Positions 53,856-63,253 of a DNA stretch of 64,000 bases are shown here, piece by piece. The translations under genes and the position numbers were made by a program. This stretch comes from Aquibacillus saliphilus. GTDB taxonomy: Bacteria > Bacillota > Bacilli > Bacillales > Amphibacillaceae. The notes under the pieces are model-generated. The model was not told the DNA's origin. It saw nothing but the letters and a program-made list of their open reading frames with translations, and did not search any database. The stretch's first letter is position 1, and each line of letters starts with the position of its first letter. The stretch is from NCBI RefSeq assembly GCF_020404745.1, contig NZ_JAIZAP010000003.1, forward strand, positions 62,001-126,000, in the 5' to 3' direction.

Positions 53856-55286
53856 TTATCGTTTTTCCATTTCTTCAATTATTATTTTATTTACCATTGG
53901 AGGATTCGCTTGTCCTTTAGTCTGTTTCATCACTTGACCAACAAGGAAACCTAATGCGCGATCTTTTCCATTTTTATAATCAACAATCGACTGTTCATTT
54001 TGATCAAGGATTGCTGTGATAATCTCTTTTAATTGACCTTCATCAGAGATTTGAACAAGCCCTTTGTCTTTGACAATCTTCTCCGGATCGCCGCCTTTTT
54101 CAACAAGCTCAGCGAATACTTTTTTAGCAATCTTAGAGGAAATTGTTCCATCTTCAATTAGCTTGATCATTTTAGCTAAACCATCAGAAGTAAGCGCAAG
54201 ATCTTCTAATTCTTTTTGCTGCTTATTCATATAGGCCGATACTTCACCCATCAGCCAGTTAGATGCTTGCTTAACATCAGCGCCTTGAGCGATCGTTGCT
54301 TCAAAGAAATCCGACATTTCTTTGGTACTGGTTAATACCATTGCATCATATGCCGGTAAGTCCAATTCACTAATGTAACGCTCTTTACGAACGTCAGGCA
54401 GTTCCGGAATTTCCGAGCGTATCCGTTCTTTCCACGCTTCATCAATGTACAAAGGTACTAAATCCGGTTCAGGAAAATATCTATAATCATCTGAACCTTC
54501 TTTAACACGCATTAAAATCGTTTCTTTTGTTTGCTCATCATAACGTCTAGTTTCTTGAAGAATTTCGCCACCTGACAGTAATACTTTTTGCTGACGGACT
54601 TCTTCAAATTCTAATCCTTTTTGGACAAATGAGAATGAGTTTAAGTTTTTCAGCTCTGCTTTGACACCAAATTCTTCTTGACCAATTGGACGAAGGGAGA
54701 TATTCGCATCGCAACGCAATGATCCTTCTTCCATTTTACAATCAGAGACACCGGTGTATTGGATGATGTTTTTTAATTTTTCCAAATATGCATACGCTTC
54801 TGCTGGCGAACGTAAATCTGGCTCTGATACTATTTCAATTAATGGTGTACCTTGTCGGTTATAGTCAACCAAGGAATATCCATCATTACTATGCGTTAAT
54901 TTACCGGCATCTTCTTCCAAATGAAGTCTGGTAATACCAATTGTCTTCTTCTTGCCTTCAACTTCAATTTCAATCGATCCATGTTCTCCAATAGGCTGGT
55001 CAAATTGAGAAATTTGATAGGCTTTTGGATTATCTGGATAAAAATAATTTTTACGATCAAATTTTGTGTCAGTAGCAATTTCACAGTTCAACGCCATTGC
55101 TGCTTTCATTGCAAAGTTAACCGCTTCTTCATTTAAGACAGGCAACACACCTGGATACCCCAAATCAATCGGGTTTACATTTGAATTTGGCTCAGCGCCA
55201 AAATGATTGTCACTTGGACTGAATATTTTAGAGTTTGTCTTTAATTCTACGTGTACTTCAAGCCCGATAATTGTTTCAAAGTTCAT
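53856..55286 (-). CDS. gatB: Asp-tRNA(Asn)/Glu-tRNA(Gln) amidotransferase subunit B
   Basis: 476 residues. Opens [23 protein letters not shown], with [20 protein letters not shown] and [14 protein letters not shown]-terminal YqeY-like tRNA-binding tail. GatCAB amidates mis-acylated Glu-tRNAGln. ATG overlaps the gatA stop (TAATG), and its SD lies inside the gatA tail. Confidence 0.97.
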   Translation of the reverse strand: MNFETIIGLEVHVELKTNSKIFSPSDNHFGAEPNSNVNPIDLGYPGVLPVLNEEAVNFAMKAAMALNCEIATDTKFDRKNYFYPDNPKAYQISQFDQPIGEHGSIEIEVEGKKKTIGITRLHLEEDAGKLTHSNDGYSLVDYNRQGTPLIEIVSEPDLRSPAEAYAYLEKLKNIIQYTGVSDCKMEEGSLRCDANISLRPIGQEEFGVKAELKNLNSFSFVQKGLEFEEVRQQKVLLSGGEILQETRRYDEQTKETILMRVKEGSDDYRYFPEPDLVPLYIDEAWKERIRSEIPELPDVRKERYISELDLPAYDAMVLTSTKEMSDFFEATIAQGADVKQASNWLMGEVSAYMNKQQKELEDLALTSDGLAKMIKLIEDGTISSKIAKKVFAELVEKGGDPEKIVKDKGLVQISDEGQLKEIITAILDQNEQSIVDYKNGKDRALGFLVGQVMKQTKGQANPPMVNKIIIEEMEKR

Positions 55287-56755
55287 TACCTGTCACCTCC
55301 TAATGCCGGTTGCTTTTTATGGTGATCGGTTGCTTTTTCAAAAGCATATGCTGCACGGTACAGTGTACTTTCATCAAAGTGTTTTCCTATCAACTGAAGA
55401 CCAATTGGTAATCCTTCACTAGAGAAGCCACACGGAATGGACATTCCCGGTACACCAGCTAAATTTACAGGAATTGTTAAAATGTCATTTGCGTACATTG
55501 TCAGTGGATCGTCAATTTTTTCTCCCACTTTAAATGCAGGTGTTGGCGTTGTTGGACCAACAATCACATCATAATCCTCAAATACTTTGTCAAAATCATT
55601 TTTAATTAATGTCCGTACTTTCTGAGCTTTTTTATAATATGCGTCATAGTAACCTGAACTAAGCGCAAAAGTTCCAAGCATGATACGACGTTTTACTTCA
55701 TCTCCAAACCCTTCACTACGAGAAAGTTTAAACATGTCTAACATGTTTTCAGCTTTTTCAGAGCGGACACCGTAACGAACACCATCGAAACGTGCGAGGT
55801 TAGCAGACGCTTCAGAAGATGAAAGCAAGTAATAAGCTGCAACAGCATATTTAGAATGTGGCAAAGAGACCTCTTCCCATGTAGCACCAAGGCTTTCATA
55901 AACTTTAAGGGCACGAAGGACTGCTTCTTTAACCTCTGGAGCAACTCCTTCTTGTAAGTACTCTGAAGGGACAGCTATTTTTAATCCTTTTACATCTTCT
56001 GATAATGCATCCGTATAGTTTGGTATTTCAACATTTGCGGAAGTCGAGTCCATTTGATCATGGCCAACAATTGCTTGTAACAGATGAGCGTTATCTTCGA
56101 CTGTACGTGTTAGTGGGCCGATTTGATCTAATGATGAAGCAAAAGCAACTAAACCGAATCTTGAAACGAGACCATAAGTGGGTTTTAAACCGACAACTCC
56201 ACAAAATGCGGCCGGTTGACGAATCGAACCACCAGTGTCAGATCCAAGAGAGAAAAATACTTCTTTTGCAGCAACGGCTGCTGCTGAACCACCACTTGAA
56301 CCGCCTGGTACATAATCTGTGTTCCAAGGATTACGCGTCGTGAAATAGCTTGAATTTTCATTGGATGAACCCATTGCAAACTCATCCATATTCAACTTAC
56401 CGATGGTGACTGTATTTTCATCTTGTAGCTTTTGAACGACAGTAGCATTGTATAGCGGATCGTCAAAATTAGATAAAAACTGACTTGCACATGTTGTTCT
56501 TAAGCCTTTTGTTACCAGATTATCTTTAAGTCCTAGTGGAACTCCAAACAAAATCGAATTACTACTCTCTTGTTGCTGATCCAATTCCTTTGCTTTTGCT
56601 TTCGCAGCATCTTCATTTAATGTTAAAAATGCTTTAACCTGTCCATCTACTTCTTGAATTCGGTTATAAGATTCAGATACCAAGTCACTAACAGTTATTT
56701 CTTTTTTATGTAGCTTATCTTGCAATTCCTTCAGTGTATAATCAAAAAGCGACAT
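55286..56755 (-). CDS. gatA: Asp/Glu-tRNA amidotransferase subunit A
   Basis: 489 residues, amidase signature family: [13 protein letters not shown] segment, with [18 protein letters not shown] holding the catalytic serines, and the upstream GVPLGLKDN lysine. Releases ammonia from glutamine and passes it to GatB. AAGGAGG precedes the ATG; 14 bp after gatC. Confidence 0.97.
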   Translation of the reverse strand: MSLFDYTLKELQDKLHKKEITVSDLVSESYNRIQEVDGQVKAFLTLNEDAAKAKAKELDQQQESSNSILFGVPLGLKDNLVTKGLRTTCASQFLSNFDDPLYNATVVQKLQDENTVTIGKLNMDEFAMGSSNENSSYFTTRNPWNTDYVPGGSSGGSAAAVAAKEVFFSLGSDTGGSIRQPAAFCGVVGLKPTYGLVSRFGLVAFASSLDQIGPLTRTVEDNAHLLQAIVGHDQMDSTSANVEIPNYTDALSEDVKGLKIAVPSEYLQEGVAPEVKEAVLRALKVYESLGATWEEVSLPHSKYAVAAYYLLSSSEASANLARFDGVRYGVRSEKAENMLDMFKLSRSEGFGDEVKRRIMLGTFALSSGYYDAYYKKAQKVRTLIKNDFDKVFEDYDVIVGPTTPTPAFKVGEKIDDPLTMYANDILTIPVNLAGVPGMSIPCGFSSEGLPIGLQLIGKHFDESTLYRAAYAFEKATDHHKKQPALGGDR

Positions 56756-56769
56756 GCTTTTAAACCTCC

Positions 56770-57060
56770 TTATTCTAATATGGACGGTACTCGGAATTGT
56801 CCATCTTTTTTATCTGGTGCATTATTTAATGCATCCTCTTTATTTATCCATTCCCTAGGATTATCTTTACGCATTACATTTTTCAGATTTAATACATGTG
56901 TTGTCGGTTCGACATTTTCCGTATCTAAATCATTTAAAAGCTCTGCATACTCAATAATATCCCCTAATTGTTTTGTCATTTTCTCTACTTCTTCTTCTGT
57001 AATAGCTAACCGAGCAAGGTGTGCTACGTGCTTTACTTGTTCTTTTGAAATTTCTGACAT
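56770..57060 (-). CDS. gatC: Asp/Glu-tRNA amidotransferase subunit C
   Basis: 96 residues with the GatC pattern [20 protein letters not shown]...[25 protein letters not shown]...MRKD. Stabilises GatA-GatB. First gene of gatCAB; CGGAGGTGA before the ATG. Confidence 0.96.
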   Translation of the reverse strand: MSEISKEQVKHVAHLARLAITEEEVEKMTKQLGDIIEYAELLNDLDTENVEPTTHVLNLKNVMRKDNPREWINKEDALNNAPDKKDGQFRVPSILE

Positions 57061-57360
57061 AATCGTTCACCTCCGCATTTTATCACTTTCTATGTATTCG
57101 AATAATTGTATGAAACATTAAGTTAAAACAATCACTATAGACCTAAAATTAACAATTATCCATTGATGAGTAAAATTTACTTATTTAAACTTACAATACT
57201 TATGATAATAGCAAAAAATAGGGTGATTTGGCAACTTGTACAAGTTTTTATTTTAACACGTTTTTAACAACTAATCGAACCCGTTCTATTAAAGTCTAAT
57301 AAGAGAATATAATTAAGTCTTTCCCTTAATACATATTTCATAAGCATTCAAACCGAGCTG
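57061..57360. other. Intergenic region upstream of gatC
   Basis: A/T-rich promoter region, no gene recognised. Confidence 0.4.
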
Positions 57361-57490
57361 TTAGTAACAAAAGCGCAAGCCTCTTGTTCACCCTAGAGGC
57401 AATAAGACAAGCCTCATCGTGGTGTTCTTACCCGTGATGAGGGTTGTGTTAAGACTTCAGGCGGGGTATGCGCTGGAGTTGGATGGTGGC
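57361..57490 (+). repeat. Dispersed structured repeat, copy C
   Basis: Contains GCGCAAGCCTCTTGTT, GGCAATAAGACAAGCC, the TCATCGTGGTG / CCCGTGATGA arms, CTTCAGGCGGGG and GCGCTGGAGTTGGA. Closest to copy A. Confidence 0.65.
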
Positions 57491-57538
57491 CAACTTAGGA
57501 GTTAATTGTCCACTGCCCATTTTATTTATATCCACAAA

Positions 57539-57577
57539 AAAAGAGTTCTTCTCATAATCCGAGAAGAACTCTTTTAA
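57539..57577. terminator. Terminator after the proline symporter
   Basis: AAAAGAGTTCTTCTC / GAGAAGAACTCTTTT around ATAATCC; symmetrical, so it could also act on plus-strand transcripts. Confidence 0.85.
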
Positions 57578-57593
57578 TTTTAAACGTATAAAA

Positions 57594-59111
57594 TTACAAC
57601 TTACTTACCGCTTCATCAAATTCCGCTTCTACCTCAGGTGCTGGCTTACCAGTTAAACTGATTACTACAGCCAGAATCAAATTGAGTAAGAAAGCAGGAA
57701 CGATTTCATAGAGGTCGAAAATTCCTCCTGAAAGGAAATCTCCCCATATGATTACCGTTAATGCACCAGCAATAATACCTGCTAATGCACCGTTTCTAGT
57801 AAGACCTTTCCAGAATAAAGCAAGTAATACAATTGGTCCAAAGGCACCACCGAAACCTGCCCATGCATAACTAACCAGTTCTAGTACTGAGCTTTCCGGA
57901 TTTGTTGCAAGAAGTGTTGCAATTAATGCAATAGCAGCAACCGCAAAACGACCAATCCATACTAATTCACGCTCAGATGCATTTTTACGTAAAATAGCTT
58001 TATAAAAATCCTCTGCTACTGCAGATGATGATACTAGCAACTGTGAGTCAATTGTGCTCATAATGGCAGACAAAATAGCTGCTAATAGAATACCTGCGAT
58101 GATTGGATCAAACAAGATTTGTGAAAATGCAATGAATATTTTCTCAGGGTCAGCAAGCATTTGTATGCCAGCGTCATTTGTTACAACTTGAACTCCAAAT
58201 TGAGACAATACCCCTACATCTTCCGTGCTAATAAATGCAAGACCCGCAAGACCTACAAATACCGCTCCGTATAGTCCTAGAACCATCCAAGTCATACCAA
58301 TGAAACGTGCTTTTGGTACATCTTTAGCTGAACGTAATGCCATGAAACGCGTAAGAATATGAGGCTGACCAAAGTAACCTAAGCCCCATGCTAAAGAAGA
58401 TAAAATACCTATTGCACCAACACCAGCAACCATGTCTAAGTGTCCTGGTGAGATGTTGCCTACTGCATCTATAGTAGCGTCCCAGCCACCAACAATCATA
58501 ATTGCTCGTATTGGAACAATAATTAGTGCCAAGAACATTAGAATCCCTTGGATAAAGTCAGTCCAACTTACCGCTAGAAATCCTCCTAGGAATGTGTAAG
58601 AAACGATTACTATTGCGCCAATCCATAATGCTTGAGTGTAAGATAGGCCAAATGATGCTTCAAATAGCTTCGCGCCACCAACCATACCTGATGAAGTATA
58701 AAATGTGAAGAATACCAAAATAACAATTGCAGAAATAACACGTAATAAGTGAGATGTATCGCGGAATCGGTTTTCTAAAAAATCCGGGATCGTGATAGAG
58801 TTATTAGATACTTCCGTATAAACTCTTAAACGTTTAGCAACGAACTGCCAATTTAAATAGGCACCAATTGCAAGTCCCACTGCGATCCAAGCTCCTCCTA
58901 AACCACTAGCATAAATAGCACCTGGTAAACCTAGTAGTAACCAACTACTCATATCTGATGCACCAGCACTAAGTGCCGCAACACCTGGTCCTAATCTTCT
59001 TCCTCCAAGTACATAATCCGATAAATTATTTGTTAAACGATAGGATATTACTCCGATTGCTAGCATACCCAGTAAATAAACTATAAACGTTATTAGTGTA
59101 GCTGTTTCCAT
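57594..59111 (-). CDS. putP: Sodium/proline symporter (PutP/OpuE type)
   Basis: 505 residues, 13 predicted membrane helices, solute:sodium symporter family. YVLGGRRLGPGVAALSAGASDMSSWLLLGLPGAIY is the PutP signature region (residues ~33-66); AWGLGYFGQPHILTRFMA and the ISAIMSTIDSQLLVSSSA segment follow. It is the gene next to gatCAB as OpuE (osmotic proline uptake) is in B. subtilis; P5C dehydrogenase nearby would also fit catabolic uptake. Coupled to a small ORF ending 3 bp upstream. Confidence 0.92.
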   Translation of the reverse strand: METATLITFIVYLLGMLAIGVISYRLTNNLSDYVLGGRRLGPGVAALSAGASDMSSWLLLGLPGAIYASGLGGAWIAVGLAIGAYLNWQFVAKRLRVYTEVSNNSITIPDFLENRFRDTSHLLRVISAIVILVFFTFYTSSGMVGGAKLFEASFGLSYTQALWIGAIVIVSYTFLGGFLAVSWTDFIQGILMFLALIIVPIRAIMIVGGWDATIDAVGNISPGHLDMVAGVGAIGILSSLAWGLGYFGQPHILTRFMALRSAKDVPKARFIGMTWMVLGLYGAVFVGLAGLAFISTEDVGVLSQFGVQVVTNDAGIQMLADPEKIFIAFSQILFDPIIAGILLAAILSAIMSTIDSQLLVSSSAVAEDFYKAILRKNASERELVWIGRFAVAAIALIATLLATNPESSVLELVSYAWAGFGGAFGPIVLLALFWKGLTRNGALAGIIAGALTVIIWGDFLSGGIFDLYEIVPAFLLNLILAVVISLTGKPAPEVEAEFDEAVSKL

Positions 59112-59114
59112 GTT

Positions 59115-59225
59115 TTATTTTTCTCTCCCCTCTGTAAATAAAGTAATAGTTGATAGAATAATTAATATTGGCATTGGTACAAATAACCAAAACCAGGTGG
59201 CACCCGTCAGTGCAAAATCCTCCAT
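59115..59225 (-). CDS. 36-residue membrane peptide coupled to putP
   Basis: MEDFALTGATWFWLFVPMPI followed by LIILSTITLF and a charged TEGREK tail: a single membrane helix. AAAGGGGGTT lies 5 bases before the ATG, and the stop is 3 bp from the putP ATG, whose own SD (GAGGGGAGAG) is inside this ORF. The arrangement matches small accessory subunits of symporters. No homologue is named with certainty. Confidence 0.65.
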   Translation of the reverse strand: MEDFALTGATWFWLFVPMPILIILSTITLFTEGREK

Positions 59226-59651
59226 GAGACAACCCCCTTTTTATACATTTGTATGCATGTTTTTTTTATTGATTACTAGAATTATTCAAACAAAAATACA
59301 CACATAACATAATAACTATAACACAACTTGTATTTTTAGAACATTTCAAACGTTTGAACAAATTGTCAGTTAAGTATAAATATACATAAATTTACGTATA
59401 TTTATACTTATTCCAGTTCTGAGGTAATAAGTATTCACAAAAACTTATAAAATTAAGTAGATATTTTTTCCTAGAAAGGCATTATTGCTCCTCAATATTT
59501 AAAGCGCTTTTATTTTTTCGTGTGTAAAAATGACTATTAAAAATTTGCATAGAATCTTCACTTTTGAAATAGCGAGCTACAGAGTCGCAATGAATCATTT
59601 TGATTTCATTGGCACATCTCCTGCCTGCGTGTCCAACCCCACAAATAGCAA
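59226..59651. other. Intergenic region upstream of the symporter operon
   Basis: A/T-rich, several short dyads (TATACATAAATTTACGTATA near 59385-59405 is an imperfect palindrome). No ORF. Confidence 0.4.
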
Positions 59652-59785
59652 TAAAGGCGAATAGTTGCTAGTTTGGGGTGAATCTTTGCTAGTTTGGGGC
59701 GAATTAACTCAAGTTTGGTGCGAATAATCTGATATTAGGAGTGAATCCGCTAAAATTAGAGGCGAATCCACGCAGAATAGGAGCC
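59652..59785. repeat. 21-bp tandem repeats
   Basis: Five full units of exactly 21 bp from 59663 to 59767 (starts 59663, 59684, 59705, 59726, 59747), each ending GYGAAT, with partial units on both sides. Units 1-2 share GCTAGTTTGGGG; later ones have diverged. Non-coding in either strand as far as I can see. Confidence 0.8.
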
Positions 59786-59892
59786 ACATTTAGGGTGGCT
59801 CTTACTCAGAAATCTTACATTTTACATCTATAGTATTGATTTGCCCACTTTCAGAACAAATCGTCACATTATATGCTGATTTTCTGCTCCTG

Positions 59893-60003
59893 TTAGCTCA
59901 AATAGATAACGAACATCCACCTATTACCTTCTGCATCATCCGGATCTATCTTTTCAGTTGGTTCCTGAGTTGTTAGTATGTTATCTATTACAACATTATG
60001 CAT
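59893..60003 (-). CDS. Candidate 36-residue peptide behind the TPR regulator
   Basis: Starts 15 bp after the regulator's stop and runs MHNVVIDNILTTQEPTEKID ... NRWMFVIYLS. RNPP-type receptors often have a small signal-peptide gene in this place. But the SD is weak and there is no N-terminal export signal; the hydrophobic stretch is at the C-terminus. Confidence 0.3.
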   Translation of the reverse strand: MHNVVIDNILTTQEPTEKIDPDDAEGNRWMFVIYLS

Positions 60004-60017
60004 ATTACCAGTTCAGA

Positions 60018-61289
60018 CTATAGTTGAATTAATTCTTCATAAGCTTTATTAGCTAATTTGTAATAATGAGTAGCAAACTTATATTTTTTTCTTTTTTCAA
60101 AGTGAATGCCCATTAAATTACCGTAAGTCACTAAATTAGCGTAATCATTTTTCCTCTGTAAATATGGAATTAAATGATCAATTACAAGTTGTTCAAATTC
60201 ACTAAGTTGATTGGTAAGTATATAATAATGTGCATATAATTTCATATGATAAAATTGGTAAATCTTATCGCTACTATCTACTTTTTTTAGAATACTCATA
60301 CCACGATCAATTACTGCTTTTTTCTTGTCCAATTCATTTGTGTGATAATATTCCTCAGAAAGACACGTTATAGCAATCAGTTGATCTTTCGTGGTGGCGC
60401 CTTTATCCTCTAACACTTTCTCAAAGTAATCAATCGCTAGATCTGACTCTCTCTTAGTTGCATGAAGATAACCGAGATTTATATTTACTAATCGTTTTAA
60501 CTCTGAATTATTATTTAACTTAGAAATATCATCAGCTAAATTATAATTTTTAATTGCTTTATCAAAGTCTCTTATTCTTTCATAGGCGATTCCAAGTAGT
60601 ATATGGCCATGAGCGCATCGTGATAGATTATAACTTTCCCGGTAATATTTCATAGCGCTCGATATATAGTCTATTACCTCTAATGTGTTTCTTAGCTTAC
60701 TATATGTTACAGCCATCGTATAATTTAAATCAGCTGTTTCTCGCTTATCTAGATCGAGTTGCCCTAGTTTTTCTTCTGCTTGCTTATACATATTAATCGC
60801 CATACTATAATCTTCAGAAAGTGAATGGTAATTGCCGACAAATTTATACCAATAAAAGAGTTCAACATCGTTAAAGGATCCCATTATTTCTTTTAAGACG
60901 AGCAATTGCTGATATGACTCCGTTTTTTTACCAATTAATAAAAAATACCGCACTTTATATATTTCAAATAATATGTGTACATCCGAAAAACAACCCTCAA
61001 TCAAATATTGCAGTTCTTGATATTTTATTTCAAGTTGTTTTTTATCACTAGATTCATACAACATGCCAAACCATTCGTTGCATTTTTGTTGTAAATATAT
61101 AGAATGCGCATCGTCAGTTTGATGTACACCTAACCGTATAAATAACATTTGAATTACTTTATAACTAGCATTTGTTTTTTGGTTTTCTATTTTTGATAAG
61201 TAAGATTCTGACACGATTCCTTTGGCTAAATCCTCTTGTTTCATTTGTTGTTTAGTTCTGTGAAGCTTTATAAAAGGACCTACATCCAT
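60018..61289 (-). CDS. HTH-TPR transcriptional regulator (RNPP-like)
   Basis: 423 residues. Residues ~5-62 are an XRE HTH (IKLHRTKQQMKQEDLAKGIVSESYLSKIEN). The rest is a stack of TPR-like helices (YSMAINMYKQAEEKLGQLDL; FDKAIKNYNLADDIS; SDLAIDYFEKVLEDKG), the layout of peptide-sensing PlcR/NprR/AimR-type receptors. AAAGGTGG before the ATG. Between symporter and P5C dehydrogenase genes; target and ligand unknown. Confidence 0.8.
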   Translation of the reverse strand: MDVGPFIKLHRTKQQMKQEDLAKGIVSESYLSKIENQKTNASYKVIQMLFIRLGVHQTDDAHSIYLQQKCNEWFGMLYESSDKKQLEIKYQELQYLIEGCFSDVHILFEIYKVRYFLLIGKKTESYQQLLVLKEIMGSFNDVELFYWYKFVGNYHSLSEDYSMAINMYKQAEEKLGQLDLDKRETADLNYTMAVTYSKLRNTLEVIDYISSAMKYYRESYNLSRCAHGHILLGIAYERIRDFDKAIKNYNLADDISKLNNNSELKRLVNINLGYLHATKRESDLAIDYFEKVLEDKGATTKDQLIAITCLSEEYYHTNELDKKKAVIDRGMSILKKVDSSDKIYQFYHMKLYAHYYILTNQLSEFEQLVIDHLIPYLQRKNDYANLVTYGNLMGIHFEKRKKYKFATHYYKLANKAYEELIQL

Positions 61290-61543
61290 AATTATCCACC
61301 TTTAAAAGTGTTTTATTTTTATAATAGAATCAATTTCATAATACCTATTTACCACCGTCAGGATGCAACATATGTTGAGATATGCCTTGATATTGTCATC
61401 ATGAAATTCACCCAATAGATAAATCGACCTATGCACTATTTACATACTAACATAAAAAAAACTGTATTAGTCTTCATGCAAATATCACATAAACTTCAAA
61501 ATATTTAATGAGATTAATAGTTTCATATTAAGTTCACCATATA
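61290..61543. other. Intergenic region upstream of the TPR regulator
   Basis: No gene or distinct structure seen. Confidence 0.4.
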
Positions 61544-61580
61544 AAAACACCCCTTCTTTTGGTTAGAAAGAAGGGGTAAT
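61544..61580 (-). terminator. Terminator after P5C dehydrogenase gene
   Basis: ACACCCCTTCTTTT / GAAAGAAGGGGT stem; T-rich on the minus-strand 3' side. Confidence 0.75.
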
Positions 61581-61585
61581 GATAA

Positions 61586-63133
61586 TTAAAGCATTTCTGA
61601 TGTAGTTTTCCCTTGCATGTGGTGAATTAAGTAATCCGGGCCACCTGCTTTAGAATCCGTACCAGACATGTTAAAACCACCAAAAGGATGATAACCAACA
61701 ATAGCAGCAGTACAGCCGCGATTAAAGTATAAATTACCAACATGGAAGTCTTCACGTGCTTTCTCGATGTTAGCACGGTTATTAGTGAATACTGCTCCAG
61801 TCAGACCATAGTCAGTGTTGTTAGCGAAGTCTATCGCTTCATCGAAGTCTTTTGCTTTTGAAAAGCCAACAACTGGTCCAAAGATTTCTTCTTGCATAAT
61901 CGTTGCGTTGGGATCAAGATCAGCAAAAACTGTTGGATTGACAAACCATCCCTTAGATTTATCGCCAGTACCACCAATCATTAATTTACCCTCTTTTTTA
62001 CCTGTCTCCACATAATCTAAAATTTTATTGTATGCCTTTTCATCAATCACAGGTCCCATGTAAGTATCATGGTTAGTCGGATCCGCAACATTTACTTCCT
62101 TCGTTAATTCAACAACTCGTGCCAATAAGTCGTCATAGACATCTTGGTGTGCAATTACTCGAGAACATGCCGAACATTTTTGACCTGAGAAACCAAATGA
62201 TGAATAAGTTATTGCTTCAGCAGCTAATTCAAGATCAGTATCTTTGTCGACAACAATTGTATCCTTACCACCCATTTCAATAATGGTACGTTTCAACCAT
62301 TTTTGGCCTGGTCCAACAACAGCCGCACGTTCAAAAAGACGCGTACCAACTTCTCTTGAACCTGTGAAGCTAATTAAACGTGTGCGTGGGTGATCAACTA
62401 AATAGTCTCCTACCTCTGCTCCGCTTCCTGGGATGTAGTTTACTACTCCATTTGGCATACCCGCTTCTTCAAGTACTTCCATTAGCTTATAGCTAATAAC
62501 AGGCGTCGTACTAGCAGGTTTTAATAATACAGTGTTTCCAGTTACAAGAGGTGCTAATGCAGTACCTGCCATAATCGCAAATAAGAAGTTCCATGGAGAG
62601 ATAACCACCGTAACTCCTAGTGGAATATAATTATAGCGGTTATTTTCAATTTCACGACTATTAATTCCTACACCGTCTTTAATTTGAAGCATTTGACGGC
62701 CATAGTATTCCATGAAATCAATAGCTTCAGCTGTATCTGCATCCGCTTCCTTCCAAGGTTTACCACCTTCTAACACTAAATGAGCAGTAAATTCCTGTTT
62801 ACGACGACGAACAATTGCTGCAGCACGGAACAAAATATCTGCGCGCATTTCTGGTTTAGTTTTGCGCCACCATTGGAACGTTTCGTCAGCTACTTTCATT
62901 GCTTTTTCAGCAATTTCTTTGTTAGCTTTTGAAACATATCCGACTACTTGGTCTTTATTTGCGGGATTGTAAGATACAATTTTCTCATCTGTAGTAATAC
63001 GTTCCCCACCAATGATTAGTGGATAATCTTTCCCTAGGCTCTTTTCAGCTTTCTTCAATTCTGCCTCTAGCTCTTTGCGATTTTCATCAATTGAGTAATC
63101 TGTGAATGGCTCGTGTTTGTAAGGTGTTACCAT
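61586..63133 (-). CDS. rocA: 1-pyrroline-5-carboxylate (glutamate semialdehyde) dehydrogenase
   Basis: 515 residues, aldehyde dehydrogenase superfamily, RocA/PruA group. Catalytic Glu in [11 protein letters not shown] (~286) and Cys in [11 protein letters not shown] (~320); Rossmann [20 protein letters not shown]. It oxidises P5C to glutamate in proline and arginine breakdown. AAAGGAGG before the ATG. Near the proline symporter, but no proline dehydrogenase is seen. Confidence 0.95.
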   Translation of the reverse strand: MVTPYKHEPFTDYSIDENRKELEAELKKAEKSLGKDYPLIIGGERITTDEKIVSYNPANKDQVVGYVSKANKEIAEKAMKVADETFQWWRKTKPEMRADILFRAAAIVRRRKQEFTAHLVLEGGKPWKEADADTAEAIDFMEYYGRQMLQIKDGVGINSREIENNRYNYIPLGVTVVISPWNFLFAIMAGTALAPLVTGNTVLLKPASTTPVISYKLMEVLEEAGMPNGVVNYIPGSGAEVGDYLVDHPRTRLISFTGSREVGTRLFERAAVVGPGQKWLKRTIIEMGGKDTIVVDKDTDLELAAEAITYSSFGFSGQKCSACSRVIAHQDVYDDLLARVVELTKEVNVADPTNHDTYMGPVIDEKAYNKILDYVETGKKEGKLMIGGTGDKSKGWFVNPTVFADLDPNATIMQEEIFGPVVGFSKAKDFDEAIDFANNTDYGLTGAVFTNNRANIEKAREDFHVGNLYFNRGCTAAIVGYHPFGGFNMSGTDSKAGGPDYLIHHMQGKTTSEML

Positions 63134-63253
63134 GAAATGACCTCCTTTATAATTCGGACAAATTTCCTTAGCAGCTAAGTAATAAAAGCTAAGGCCTTAC
63201 CAATCATAATTTTAACGTATTGCTCCTGACAGTTCAAACAATCCAGTTCACAT

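Noticed and set aside
59652-59785. CRISPR array
   Set aside because: Units are contiguous with no spacers and diverge from one another.
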